DNA of 64,000 nucleotides from DFXE01 sp032054765 (GTDB taxonomy: Bacteria; Bacteroidota; Bacteroidia; Bacteroidales; Tannerellaceae): assembly GCA_032054765.1 (NCBI GenBank), contig DAMBSC010000023.1, positions 1 to 64,000 on the forward strand, written 5' to 3'. Positions 33,548 to 43,572 of the stretch are shown here, in pieces. Numbering within the stretch: position 1 is the first letter of the stretch; each line of letters begins with the position of its first letter. A program made the translations under genes and the position numbers. The notes below the pieces were generated by a model. That model had not been told where the DNA came from, did no database searches, and was given only the letters and a program-made list of their open reading frames with translations.

Positions 33548-36124
33548 TTAAAGCTTTCTATTTATAATCTGGTCAAACGAATGAGGGTAATCGGAATTAA
33601 ATAAAGTCTTGTATTCTTTAACGAAAGCGGTATAGGCCTTTTGCGCTAATCCGTATTTTCCCATCAGGACCAGATTATAACATTTTATGCTTAAAGCGTC
33701 TTCATTCAGGGAATCATGTATACATATTGCATCTGCCAAAATGATACAAGTTTGAGGTGACTTATGGATATCCGATTGGATGTATAATTCCAGTAACAGG
33801 TCGGTCAGATAATTTGAAAAGTCTGATTTAAAAGAGTCAATCCATTCCGTTTGTATGTTAGGAAGAAGCTCTCCTTTAGACACAATAGTTAACAGGTCCT
33901 TTATATCTTCGTTTGTGGATAGCTTTATATCAGCAGAAACCTTATTCATTAACGACAAAGCTTTTGTATAGTCGCAGTAAATATCATTCCCTAATTCAAT
34001 GTTCCAGTAAATATCCTGATTCTTTATTTGCAGCAGGCCGATATGTTCAAACAGTTGTCTTAGTTTATTCATGAATACTCCCCGGTTGTTCTTTGCGCTT
34101 TCTTCGCTTTTATCGTACCATAACAAATCTTTCAGTTTAACGGAAGAGATACCTTTTCCATTCTTTACCGTATATAATAAGAGTAAAATGAAAAGCTGGC
34201 GAAGCATAGGCGTAAAATCCTTTGTGATGTCTTCTCCGCTCTTACTAAGTATCTGAAAACCGCCAAACAGGAAAATGGCCTGCTTCCGGGGATGTTCATA
34301 AGGTGTGTTTTGTTCTCTTTTCTCCGGTATTGCTGCGATTTCTTTTTTAACGTTACTCCGTTCGGCTTTCTTTTTTCTTAAGAAGAGATAGAGGGCAAAA
34401 AGCAGAAGTATAATGCCAATACTTACCGCGATTCCTATTCCCAGGGCAGAGAATGAGCGTTTTTTGCTATCCTGATATAAGTCCGATGGAGTCAGGGGAG
34501 GCATTGAAAGGGTATAAATCGACAATTCACAGAAGTCATCGCGTTCGGCGCTTGCAACAACAGCGATGAGCTGTCCGGAGGTTTTGTCCAGATATAAATC
34601 GGCATTCGATTTTACATCTTCAAAATTAAAGGGAATGCTATCAGCTACAATCTTGTATTCCGGTCTTTCCATCGAGAATTCTAACAGAGATAATTTGGTA
34701 TAGAATTGTTGTGAATGGAAGGCAAGAGCATAAAATGACTTACCGGTTTCATCAGGTATTAATGTTCCGGCAACGGCGAAATCTTTTGCAGGATTCTCCA
34801 GTTCCCATATCTTTCTTGATTCTAATGTCCTCAGATTAATCCGGAACAGGTTATAATAGCTTTGCGGAGAAATGTTCTGGTTCCCCGTTTCACTTCCATA
34901 GCCTCCGAAAACAATAGCCTGTTGATCATCCAATATGCCTAATCCTCCCAGGTAACGGGGCTGGATGCGGTCTCCTTTAAAAGACAGCTTTTCCCAGGAT
35001 TTTGTCTGATAGTTATATCGGTTAATCTCATTTTTATACCGGTGATGTCCGTAGCCAAAGAACATATACAAACAGTTATCTATAGGGGAAATGATTCGGT
35101 TATGATGCCAGTAATCCGGAGGAATATTGGTAACATAACTTTCATTCCAGTCATTCTTATGGAGATCATATTCGAGAACTTCTTTCCCTTCGTCCAATTC
35201 CAGTTGATAGGAGTTATAAGTTTGGGTTACGGGATTATAAATAAGATTGTTTGAACATGTTTGTCCAAAGGTAAGTTTATTGTTAGTCGTGTGTTGTTGC
35301 AGTGTATTGGTTCTGATGCTGTATTGATAAAAGATATCCTGATCCATTACAGCTATTTCATTTTTATCCGGATTATAGCAGAATTGTGGATTAATTTTCG
35401 TTTGGAAAGCAATTCTTTTTTGCCAGATGGCATGACGATCCAGTATCCATTCTGCATTTTCAGATAAGGCGAATTGTCCTTTAACTTCGTCGTAAACACC
35501 CTGATCTTTATGCTTTGTCAGCGGCCATGAATATATATTTTCTCCTTTATGGTTGCTTATCGTTAGATTCTTCAAAGTAAAAGCCGGCACATCAGTGGTT
35601 TGGAAACGGGGGTAATTGCTTTTACCGAAGACAATGCTTACTTCTTTGAAATCTTTTAAACGTGAGCTTTGTTTTGAGAAGGTATGGTTACCTACTGATG
35701 CTTCTATTTTATTGTTTTTTGTATCAATCGATATATCGAAGTGGATAAATTTGCCGTAATCTATTTTACTGCTATCGAAAGGCTGGCTGAAAAGGATGTC
35801 GTGTGAGGAGGATATGAATGAGACCATTGTTTGCCCTGTATTGTCGATTTCGCTTAGGATAAGGTCGATATGGTTTCTTTCCGGTGTTATTATGCGGAAA
35901 ACGGAACCGAATGGATGCAACCAGTCTGTATCAAATTTCGCGTCGAACGACATACGGAAACCGTTGGGGAAAGAGAATGGTTTGTCCGGGGTAAGGTTCA
36001 GGCTTGTCCGTTTCTCTTTTTCAACTTCATAGGATCTGAATTTCAGGCCATACTGAACCTCCTGTCCGTATAATACAGCCAGCGAATAGATACACAATAT
36101 AAGGGTTAATAATACTTTATTCAT
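33548..36124 (-). CDS. Membrane-spanning regulator: LamG-like, Kelch-like, TM, winged helix and BTAD
   Basis: An 858-residue protein. A signal peptide (MNKVLLTLILCIYSLAVLYGQ) leads to a LamG/concanavalin-like domain (about 25-220; RTSLNLTPDKPF), then a Kelch-like beta-propeller (about 230-530; FFGYGHHRY, IVFGGYGSETG). A single TM helix lies near 560-583 and is followed by KKK. The cytoplasmic part begins with a winged-helix-like AIFLFGGFQILSK domain and ends in a BTAD-like TPR domain. It would read a glycan signal outside and act on transcription inside without a phosphorelay. Its paralogue lies at 55539-58088. The later ATG at 36124 is preferred to 36229. Confidence 0.8.
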   Translation of the reverse strand: MNKVLLTLILCIYSLAVLYGQEVQYGLKFRSYEVEKEKRTSLNLTPDKPFSFPNGFRMSFDAKFDTDWLHPFGSVFRIITPERNHIDLILSEIDNTGQTMVSFISSSHDILFSQPFDSSKIDYGKFIHFDISIDTKNNKIEASVGNHTFSKQSSRLKDFKEVSIVFGKSNYPRFQTTDVPAFTLKNLTISNHKGENIYSWPLTKHKDQGVYDEVKGQFALSENAEWILDRHAIWQKRIAFQTKINPQFCYNPDKNEIAVMDQDIFYQYSIRTNTLQQHTTNNKLTFGQTCSNNLIYNPVTQTYNSYQLELDEGKEVLEYDLHKNDWNESYVTNIPPDYWHHNRIISPIDNCLYMFFGYGHHRYKNEINRYNYQTKSWEKLSFKGDRIQPRYLGGLGILDDQQAIVFGGYGSETGNQNISPQSYYNLFRINLRTLESRKIWELENPAKDFAVAGTLIPDETGKSFYALAFHSQQFYTKLSLLEFSMERPEYKIVADSIPFNFEDVKSNADLYLDKTSGQLIAVVASAERDDFCELSIYTLSMPPLTPSDLYQDSKKRSFSALGIGIAVSIGIILLLFALYLFLRKKKAERSNVKKEIAAIPEKREQNTPYEHPRKQAIFLFGGFQILSKSGEDITKDFTPMLRQLFILLLLYTVKNGKGISSVKLKDLLWYDKSEESAKNNRGVFMNKLRQLFEHIGLLQIKNQDIYWNIELGNDIYCDYTKALSLMNKVSADIKLSTNEDIKDLLTIVSKGELLPNIQTEWIDSFKSDFSNYLTDLLLELYIQSDIHKSPQTCIILADAICIHDSLNEDALSIKCYNLVLMGKYGLAQKAYTAFVKEYKTLFNSDYPHSFDQIINRKL

Positions 36125-36205
36125 AATAGCGATACACGACAATATGAAAACAAGTAAATCTTCTTTTCTCCTGGTTATAAATATCTGAAAACGAATATAA
36201 ATGAA

Positions 36206-36213
36206 CAAACATA
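36206..36213 (-). promoter_or_regulatory. Candidate -7 box of the 33548-36124 regulator
   Basis: CAAACATA reads TATGTTTG on the minus strand. It would give a leader of about 75 nt. The 36125-36491 gap (367 bp) otherwise shows no gene, repeat array or strong hairpin. Confidence 0.35.
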
Positions 36214-36491
36214 TATTCAACTTTACCAAATATCCGTTTTACTTGTCCAAATATATCATATTTCCAGTGAAAGATAAGCATTTTCCTTTTAAAAACAATT
36301 GACCCGTGACTACCACTCAACGGGATGTTTAAGCTAAGAAGCCGGATAAGAGAGTTTAACGTGAATGATCCCTGAGGTTCGTTTTTATATACGGTCGTAT
36401 TTTTCATATAATAAAACTAACCGGCCAATGCTATGCATTCCACATTCGTATTCGCCAATTAGTTTTTCAAATTGTTTTTTTTGTTATTGGG

Positions 36492-37745
36492 CTATCGTCG
36501 CGGCATTTCGAATGTCAGGGGTTTTTCTCTTTTGAGTATTTTAGAGGCTTCGCCGGTCAGGAACAGATAATGGTCGGTGGGTTCGCCGTCGAGACCAAGG
36601 AATTTGGCATGTTCGCTTACCGGGGGATTATCGGATACTTTGAAGATGGCTGTGCCTTCGTTTACTTCGTCGAACATGGCTACATAGAGCATTTCGGCTC
36701 CGGCATTGATTGCTGTTGAGATCTGGTTCCAGTAGAAACGGCCTCCTTGTCTTGGAATGGAGCCTAACGGCATGGCTTCTTCAAAGCCGGGGCCTTTGCT
36801 GAGGTTGTACCAACTGAAACCGGGGGTCACGCAGGGTACATAGTTTATTCCGTTGTTTTTGCACCATTTGATGTCCTCGAGTATTACATCGCGATAACGA
36901 TTCATATCGTAATGAATAAGTGGAGTGAAGCGTTGTACCATCCAGGGTAGTACGATATCCGCTTTGCGAATGATCTCATGCAGGTATGGATCGGGCAGGC
37001 AATCGGCATTGAGGTCGCGCCAGAATGTAGGGACGCCTACCATTACGCTGCAACCTCCGTAAACCGGATCGTTCTGAAGGAAATCGATAAAGCGCTCAAT
37101 TCCGATATTACGTATGTTGTAAGGTCGGTCGGGGAAGCCGATACCCCAGATGGCTACCAAAGGCTTGCCGTTGTGGAATAGGTATGTTTGCGCGCCTTTC
37201 TGGTTGGTTACTTTTACGGAGTCTACGAGGTATTTCCAGTCTTCAATCAGGAGTGAGCAGTCTTCTTTTTCGGCTTTTAATCCGGACAGGTCATACATTA
37301 TTGCAATCGCTCTGTCATATTTTGAGGCGGCTTCGAATGCATTGGGTATAACGGTGTTGCGCCAGCGTCCTTCCGGTCTTGCGGCATTGAAGAACCGTTG
37401 CATAAATACGCCGTCCACGCCGTATTCTTTCATCCATTTGAAGTGAAGGTCGATAGTGCTTTTATCCGAAGAGCTGAAGAACCTTGCGGTTGATCCGTCG
37501 GCATGTTTTAATCCGGTCGGATATGTTTTCTCGTACTCGCTGACATCGGGCCACATATCGATCCTGACTTTTGTGGCGTCGGGGTACATTATTCCGTTTT
37601 CGGGTGTACGGAACCAACCCTGGTATCCGGCCATTGCCAATCCTTTGTATGACGGATACTTTGTTGTTTTGGAGTGTTTTGTCTGTGCATTTCCCGTAAC
37701 CAGGATCAGGCACATCATACTGAGTAGTAAGCTGATTTTTTTCAT
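36492..37745 (-). CDS. GH71/GH99-like glycoside hydrolase
   Basis: A 417-residue exported protein (signal peptide 1-20, NAQ end). The AGYQGWFRTPENG opening, KWMKEYGVDGVFMQRFF and AEMLYVAMFDEVNEGTAIF near the C-terminus match the (beta/alpha)8 GH71/99-like group; the EVNEG glutamates are in the right place to be catalytic. GH99 enzymes cut alpha-mannans and GH71 cut alpha-1,3-glucan; which applies is open, though GH92 nearby favours mannan. It is the last gene of the minus-strand gene set starting at susC. Array D lies 86 bp upstream of its start. Confidence 0.78.
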   Translation of the reverse strand: MKKISLLLSMMCLILVTGNAQTKHSKTTKYPSYKGLAMAGYQGWFRTPENGIMYPDATKVRIDMWPDVSEYEKTYPTGLKHADGSTARFFSSSDKSTIDLHFKWMKEYGVDGVFMQRFFNAARPEGRWRNTVIPNAFEAASKYDRAIAIMYDLSGLKAEKEDCSLLIEDWKYLVDSVKVTNQKGAQTYLFHNGKPLVAIWGIGFPDRPYNIRNIGIERFIDFLQNDPVYGGCSVMVGVPTFWRDLNADCLPDPYLHEIIRKADIVLPWMVQRFTPLIHYDMNRYRDVILEDIKWCKNNGINYVPCVTPGFSWYNLSKGPGFEEAMPLGSIPRQGGRFYWNQISTAINAGAEMLYVAMFDEVNEGTAIFKVSDNPPVSEHAKFLGLDGEPTDHYLFLTGEASKILKREKPLTFEMPRR

Positions 37746-37830
37746 TTGACTTATAATTTAAAATTGACAATACATATATTTTCCGGTGACGATCTCTCCT
37801 TTTTCGGGAAAGTAAGTTTTGTAAAATCTG

Positions 37831-37912
37831 TTTGACGTACCTCTAATTTAATTTTGACCTACCTCTAAATAAAGTTAGACGTACCTCTAAATTCATTTTG
37901 AGGTACCTCAAA
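37831..37912. repeat. Four-unit 22-bp-period palindrome array D
   Basis: Units lie at 37831-37846, 37853-37868, 37875-37890 and 37897-37912, 22 bp apart. The last is a perfect 16-bp palindrome, TTTGAGGTACCTCAAA; the other three keep the GTAC/CTAC core and CCTC arm but carry G-to-C or A-to-T changes in the opposite arm (TTTGACGTACCTCTAA). It lies 92 bp past the GH3 stop and upstream of the GH71/99-like gene. Nearby, CCTTAAATAAGG (37934-37945) is a separate small palindrome. Confidence 0.82.
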
Positions 37913-38003
37913 CGAAAAATAGATGTAGATATACCTTAAATAAGGATGTATTCTTGTTTGTTTTTGTCTGCATATTTTCCGTAGAATATTCATATACAAT
38001 CTG

Positions 38004-40259
38004 CTATGGGATAGCGACTCTCAGAATTCCTTCTAATCGTATATCGTCTGAGGCGCTTCCGATCATAATTGTGAAATCGCCGGCTTCTACTTCGCGTTCC
38101 ATGTTGCGGTTCCAAAGGTGCAAGGCTTCAAAACCTATATCGAAGATTACATTTTTGCTTTCTCCGGGTGCAAGGTTTACACGTTCAAAACCTTTTAATG
38201 CTTTAACAGGTGTTGTAACCGTACCTATTTCATCGCGTATATAGAGTTGAACGATTTCTGTCCCTTCCCGTTTCCCTGTATTTTTTACGGTGACACTAAC
38301 GGTGGTATTACCGGAAGGGTTTATCGGATTGGGGGATATCTGTAATCCTGAATATTCAAAGGTGGTATAGCTCAGGCCATGACCAAAGGCATATAGCGGG
38401 GTGTCTTCGATATCGACATAGATATGTTTTGAGGATGGTTTGTGATAATAATAGTAGGGTACCTGTCCGATGGAACGGGGGAAGGTGACGGATAGTTTAC
38501 CTGATGGGTTTACTTTTCCTAATAATATATCGGCTATGGCGATACCTCCTTTTTCGCCGGAGAACCAAGTTTCCACTATTGCCGGAATGTTTTCGTCCAG
38601 CCAGTTGATTGTTAACGGGCGTCCGTTGAAGAGGACGGCTACGACGGGTGTGCCGGTTGCATGAATGGCTTTTAACAGGTCGATCTGGTTGTTATCGAGG
38701 TCGATGTCGGAACGGTCTTTCCCTTCTCCTACTTTTTGTATGTTTTCGCCTACAACGACAATGGCTATGTCTGAACGGCGCGCCAGATCGGTTGCTTTTT
38801 GTAGTAAACCTGTTTCATTACCTTCGAATGTATATCCTTTTTGGTATTGGATAGACTGTCCTTCTGCGGCTTGCGTTTTGAGCCCGTCCAGTATGGAGAT
38901 TCCTTCTTTGTCGGGGTTGGCATAACCACCGGGATAGGTGCTTTCCGCAAGTTCACCGATCAGGGCGATGCGTGTGTTTGCTTTTAGGGGCAGGGTATTG
39001 CCTTCATTTTTCAGTAGGATTATGCTTTTATGGGCGGCTTCGAGTGCCAAAGCCTGGCTTTCTTCGGTGTGGAATACTTGTGACGGTAATATCGGGTCGA
39101 TGTAAGGGTTATCGAACAGGCCGAGCATGAACTTCACGCGCAGGATATCACGTACGGCATTGTTTAACTCTTTTTCCGTTAGTTGGCCGGAGGTTAATGC
39201 TTCGTTTACGGCATCGTAGAAGCTATTATGATCGAAATCGTAGAACTGCATGTTCATTCCGGCTTTTAATGTTTTGGCCATTGCTTCGGTGGTGTCGCGG
39301 GCTACTTTGTGAACGTTGATGGCCATGCGTATGGCTCCCAGGTCGGAGAGTACAAAGCCTTCGAATTGCCATTCTTTACGTAGTATGTCGGTGAGTAACC
39401 ATTCGTTGAAAACGCATGGGATGCCGTCGAGTTCGTGGTAGGCAGCCATAATGCCTTTTGCCTTACCTTCGCGCACGGCTTTTTCGAACGGGTACAGGAA
39501 TGTGCTTCGTGCTTCTCGTTCACCGATGAATACCGGCGCTGTGTTGCTTCCGGCTTCGGGCAGGCTATGTACGCCGAAGTGTTTGGGTTCGGCTATAACG
39601 GTATGGTGTTCGGATAGGTCGTTTCCCTGCATTCCTTTTACAATTGCTATTCCGTTTGCCGCAACGAGCCAGGGGTCTTCTCCGTAGGTTTCTTCCACAC
39701 GTCCCCAGCGGGCGTCTCTTGCCAGGTCGAGAACGGGTGCGAGGATCATATGTACTCCGTGCGAACGGCTTTCTTTTCCGATTACTTCTCCTACTTTACG
39801 GACGAGGGTTGTATCCCAGGCGCAGGCTAATTGCAGCGGAATGGGAAAGGTAGTACTTTCTTTTCCTACATATCCGTGCAGTCCTTCTTCTATAAAGAGG
39901 ACGGGGATTCCGAGTCGTGTACGTTCTACGGCATGGCGTTGTATCTGATTGGCAATTTCTACTTTCAGGGGATAGAGATCGTGAACTGAGCCTATACTTG
40001 TGCTTCCCAATACGGCGTTTGTCTTTTCTTCTGAAAAAGATGAAGCGTCGTGTCCGTCCATATTGGCGACTTCTCTTCCCCAATACATATCTGACTGTTT
40101 TATTTTTTCTTCGGTTGTCATTCTGCTGATCAGGTCTTCCACGCGTTTGTCTACGGGCGCATCGGCATCCTGGTAAAGATATTGCTTCCCGTTCTTGTTT
40201 TCTGTGCAGGATAGAAGCATTACAAGCAGAATAAGGATGTATAAACCTTTCGTTTTCAT
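38004..40259 (-). CDS. GH3 beta-glucosidase-like lipoprotein
   Basis: A 751-residue GH3 with a lipobox (LLSC, Cys18). The N-terminal (beta/alpha)8 domain has the LARDARWGRVEETYGEDPWL and KHFGVH stretches and the nucleophile region FVLSDLGAI (Asp near residue 303). The alpha/beta sandwich (about 390-580) and a C-terminal fibronectin-III-like domain (GTEIVQLYIRDEIG) complete the usual three-domain form. It removes terminal beta-linked glucose or related sugars at the cell envelope. It is 28 bp downstream of the CXXCH lipoprotein in the same run of genes. Local base composition is clearly higher in G+C than that of the first 30 kb. Confidence 0.9.
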   Translation of the reverse strand: MKTKGLYILILLVMLLSCTENKNGKQYLYQDADAPVDKRVEDLISRMTTEEKIKQSDMYWGREVANMDGHDASSFSEEKTNAVLGSTSIGSVHDLYPLKVEIANQIQRHAVERTRLGIPVLFIEEGLHGYVGKESTTFPIPLQLACAWDTTLVRKVGEVIGKESRSHGVHMILAPVLDLARDARWGRVEETYGEDPWLVAANGIAIVKGMQGNDLSEHHTVIAEPKHFGVHSLPEAGSNTAPVFIGEREARSTFLYPFEKAVREGKAKGIMAAYHELDGIPCVFNEWLLTDILRKEWQFEGFVLSDLGAIRMAINVHKVARDTTEAMAKTLKAGMNMQFYDFDHNSFYDAVNEALTSGQLTEKELNNAVRDILRVKFMLGLFDNPYIDPILPSQVFHTEESQALALEAAHKSIILLKNEGNTLPLKANTRIALIGELAESTYPGGYANPDKEGISILDGLKTQAAEGQSIQYQKGYTFEGNETGLLQKATDLARRSDIAIVVVGENIQKVGEGKDRSDIDLDNNQIDLLKAIHATGTPVVAVLFNGRPLTINWLDENIPAIVETWFSGEKGGIAIADILLGKVNPSGKLSVTFPRSIGQVPYYYYHKPSSKHIYVDIEDTPLYAFGHGLSYTTFEYSGLQISPNPINPSGNTTVSVTVKNTGKREGTEIVQLYIRDEIGTVTTPVKALKGFERVNLAPGESKNVIFDIGFEALHLWNRNMEREVEAGDFTIMIGSASDDIRLEGILRVAIP

Positions 40260-40287
40260 GATCTGTAAGGAATTTTAATTATCTATA

Positions 40288-41760
40288 TTATTCTCTGTTG
40301 TTTGCATAACGGGCGGTGGCCGGATCGCTGAATATGGCTTTGCTGAAATCGCCGAAATTAAGTTCTACCTTTTCTTTGAGCAGCTCCGGTCGTGAAAAGT
40401 TCCGACGGTCGGTGTGGTAGTAATCCGGGTCTTTCTGAGGAATGATAAAGGGTTTCGATATCGTTCCGTTTTCATCTATGTGGCAGATAAACGGTTTGCT
40501 TGCCATACCGTCGAGCCGCCGGCTGCTGAATACAAACCAGCGGCTGTTGGCCGACCAGCTGATATAGCTTTCGCTTTCGTTGCTGTTTATATCGGGTTTG
40601 TAATATTCTTTTGTTTGAAGGTCGAATAGATAGATGTCTGCTGACTTGTTGTTTACCGGAAAGTAACCAAAGTCGGCTACGCAGAAAAGCATATATTTCC
40701 CGTCGGGAGAGGCAGTAGGGAAAGAGATGCTGCCGTTGATCTCTGCGGAAGATATTAATGTTTCGGGTTCGCCTATCTGATGGGTATTGGTATCGTATGT
40801 GGCCTGCATGAGGCTATATTGGATCTCTTCGTTGGGTTGGTTGACCACATACGGCGGGGCTGTCACAAAGTAAAGGTGTTTTCCGTCTGCCGACCATGCG
40901 GGAAGGTTTTCTCTCATACCGGAGGATATCTTTGGATTTGTGAAGATCTGATTTGCTTCAATATCGTAGAATACGATGTCGGATTCGTTGTCGTATACTT
41001 CCTTCATCTTGTCGCTGTAGCCTGAGAGGTAGTAATTTTGTTTGATCTTATTCATGGCAAATGCGATCACTTTTCCGTCGGGATGCCAGTTGCAATAGGC
41101 TCCGGTCGAGGCGGCCTGTAGGGATGGGAAGCTTATTTTTTTCAATTCTCCGTCTTTGTATATTACCGTGCCGCCGTTGTTTCCGCGTACGTGGAAGAGC
41201 ATTTCCCGGGGGTTATTGCGGTTGAATGTGTGGCAGTTCATACAGTTATGGTCGATGCGGTGGTTGTCAAACAGTTTGTATTCGCTGAAACTTTCGAGGT
41301 CGCGCTGGTGCATTGCCATCTTATTCCACAGGCTGTTTGTCGGGATTATATCGCGGTAGTATAGATAGGGGTCTATGTCTTCTGCGGCTATCCGGTTGGT
41401 TATCGTGGGATAGGTGTACCAGGTGTTGTCTTTGCGTGTTTTTATTTGTATGGAAAGCGCTTGGTTTTTGTTGGCATGGAGTAATGCTTTCCACTTTTTT
41501 TCATTGATCCGGATGTCGGGTGACGACTGGTAAATGGTTATCGGCTTTCCTTCTTTTGCCATGATATGCACAAGGTATTTTTCGGCTTTTTCCATAATGC
41601 TGAAATTGAGGGGTGCCAGATTGGGGGGAATGATAATATCCGTATAGTCGGGAAACAGGCGGGGTGTTTCTTCTTTTGCTACGGCATTTCGGGTATCGGG
41701 TATTCCGCATCCTGCCAACAGGGCGAATAATAAACCGTATATGTATATCTTCTTTATCAT
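40288..41760 (-). CDS. PD40/TolB-like propeller lipoprotein with CXXCH motif
   Basis: A 490-residue lipoprotein (lipobox LAGC, Cys18). Residues 170-178 read DHNCMNCHTF: C173-x-x-C176-H177 is a c-type heme attachment motif. The C-terminal half has PD40/WD40-like propeller blades (WHPDGKVIAFAMNK, AWSADGKHLYFVT, ASPDGKYMLFC, WSANSRWFVFSSRR). I know this architecture in Bacteroidetes only as unannotated proteins. It sits between DUF6057 and GH3 with short gaps, so it belongs to the same operon. It may carry heme and bind sugar or a partner; neither is proven. Confidence 0.7.
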   Translation of the reverse strand: MIKKIYIYGLLFALLAGCGIPDTRNAVAKEETPRLFPDYTDIIIPPNLAPLNFSIMEKAEKYLVHIMAKEGKPITIYQSSPDIRINEKKWKALLHANKNQALSIQIKTRKDNTWYTYPTITNRIAAEDIDPYLYYRDIIPTNSLWNKMAMHQRDLESFSEYKLFDNHRIDHNCMNCHTFNRNNPREMLFHVRGNNGGTVIYKDGELKKISFPSLQAASTGAYCNWHPDGKVIAFAMNKIKQNYYLSGYSDKMKEVYDNESDIVFYDIEANQIFTNPKISSGMRENLPAWSADGKHLYFVTAPPYVVNQPNEEIQYSLMQATYDTNTHQIGEPETLISSAEINGSISFPTASPDGKYMLFCVADFGYFPVNNKSADIYLFDLQTKEYYKPDINSNESESYISWSANSRWFVFSSRRLDGMASKPFICHIDENGTISKPFIIPQKDPDYYHTDRRNFSRPELLKEKVELNFGDFSKAIFSDPATARYANNRE

Positions 41761-41769
41761 AATTGTTGT

Positions 41770-43572
41770 TTATGTGGTCATACGGTTCAGTATGTTTATT
41801 TTCTCTTCGTTGGGTAGCGAGCTTCGGAAAAGCAGGTAATACCAGTATGTGTCTTTGTATTTGTCTTCCAGTACGACTGATGCGCTTTCGGGATCTCTCA
41901 GCGCGGCTCGCAGGTCTTTACGGAAGGTATCGAAACGATGGATTATATCGGGATTGAAAGTGTATTCGCGTATATTGACCGGACTTTGTGGTGAATAGAG
42001 GCTGTTGTATACTAATCCTTCGAAATAGAGTTTGGGGATGGTTGTATGTCCGTATTCTTTTAATCCGGTGAGGTAGGATGCGAAATAATCTATCTTATGG
42101 TCGAGTAAGGAAGCAACTAACAGGTAATCGTATGCCATTCTGTTTTGTTTGGAGTCTTTCATTAACAGGTAGAGGTTCATCAGTGTGTTCTGTGTGGAAA
42201 CTACTGCCAGGGGCGCTTGTGATTGCCTGTAGGTGTTCAGTTCCTTATTGCGGTTGATGAGTGTCGTATCGTTTATATATTGTTTGTATTCTTCCGCCCA
42301 TTTTTTCTGGAACGGGGTTTGGTTGAGTTGATTTAGTATCTTTTTTGCTTCTATAATATATCCTCCGGCCAGATAGGCTTTCACGAGGTTTTTCAAGACG
42401 TATGGATTGGCTCCGTATACATTGGTTGCTTCGGTTCCCCAGATGATGGAAAGGGAAATGGCTCCAAGGTGCAGCAATACGTCCTGATTGGGTACGATTC
42501 CCGAATAGTTTTTAATCTCGGTACTGAGTAATCCTTCGGAGCCGAGGCTTTGATTATAACGGAACAGGTCGTCGTATATCCTGCCGGTGTGGTATAATGC
42601 CTGATTGGTATAGATTACAATGTCTTTATCCGGATATTCGCATCCGGCGGCGTATGTGAGTGCCTTTTCCCAGTTCCCGTTTAATGCGTGGTACTGAACG
42701 TATAAACCTGTTTTCTCTTCTCTGCCGGATGTCAGGAAAAGAATACTGAAAACAAGTGCAAAGGCGACAGGGATCATGTATGTCGGTTTGATCTTTTTTC
42801 CGGTCTTTTCGTTAACGGATTGGGTTAGATGGATCAGGATGGGTGTCAGTAATACTGAAAGATAGAGTATAAACGGGTAGTAAGGGAATGTATATATACG
42901 GCTTATATCTGTATACTCCTGATAGAAATCATGGATAGAGAGATGGAAAAGGTAATGAAAAAGAAGATATATGATGGGCGTCCAAAGGAGATATCCTGCG
43001 AAATGTGTCTTATCTTCTTTCCTGAGCAGACTGATGATACATGCCAAACAGACGAAGGTAAGGGATGCAAATATCCCATTAAGGTAAAGCAGCAGCGCCA
43101 ACAGAAAAGGAAATGATATGTAGGAAAAACGGCTGCGATACCTGTATGTGGATATTTGCAAATTTAAAACTAAACACACCGTTAAGATATCCAGATCGAA
43201 ACGTATCGTATGCCTGTAGTCGTTATGCATAAGCATAAGTACGAACACAGGGATAAAAGCGATCCAACAGCTGTTTTTTTCGCTTTTGAATATATTTAAT
43301 AAGGAACTGTATATGGAATATAAAATAGCGGCTATCAACACGGAAGCCGGAAGCGGATAATTGTAGAGTTGGGTGATGAAACGGCTGACGTATTCTGCCG
43401 GATTGCCCGGAAAAGTGAGAAAATCCTGTAAGAAATATGTACCGGTGAAGAACTCACGATATCCTCTGATAAGGTACAAAATGGGATTTATCCATAACCA
43501 TAGATAGAGGGTATAGAGGATAAAAAGGGTGATAATCCCTATTGTATTCTTATGTCGGGTGGTGAACTGCAT
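41770..43572 (-). CDS. DUF6057 family membrane protein
   Basis: A 600-residue protein. The first 285 residues hold about eight or nine hydrophobic segments (for example 12-33, 75-90, 103-113, 150-185, 195-210, 233-250, 268-285). The remainder (about 290-600) is soluble and helical, with repeated Tyr/Leu/Ala patterns like TPR units (HALNGNWEKALTYAAGC, AYLAGGYIIEAKKIL). I recognise it as the DUF6057 family, of unknown function. It overlaps the upstream gene by one base and leaves 9 bp before the CXXCH lipoprotein, so it is coupled in the same operon. Confidence 0.78.
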   Translation of the reverse strand: MQFTTRHKNTIGIITLFILYTLYLWLWINPILYLIRGYREFFTGTYFLQDFLTFPGNPAEYVSRFITQLYNYPLPASVLIAAILYSIYSSLLNIFKSEKNSCWIAFIPVFVLMLMHNDYRHTIRFDLDILTVCLVLNLQISTYRYRSRFSYISFPFLLALLLYLNGIFASLTFVCLACIISLLRKEDKTHFAGYLLWTPIIYLLFHYLFHLSIHDFYQEYTDISRIYTFPYYPFILYLSVLLTPILIHLTQSVNEKTGKKIKPTYMIPVAFALVFSILFLTSGREEKTGLYVQYHALNGNWEKALTYAAGCEYPDKDIVIYTNQALYHTGRIYDDLFRYNQSLGSEGLLSTEIKNYSGIVPNQDVLLHLGAISLSIIWGTEATNVYGANPYVLKNLVKAYLAGGYIIEAKKILNQLNQTPFQKKWAEEYKQYINDTTLINRNKELNTYRQSQAPLAVVSTQNTLMNLYLLMKDSKQNRMAYDYLLVASLLDHKIDYFASYLTGLKEYGHTTIPKLYFEGLVYNSLYSPQSPVNIREYTFNPDIIHRFDTFRKDLRAALRDPESASVVLEDKYKDTYWYYLLFRSSLPNEEKINILNRMTT

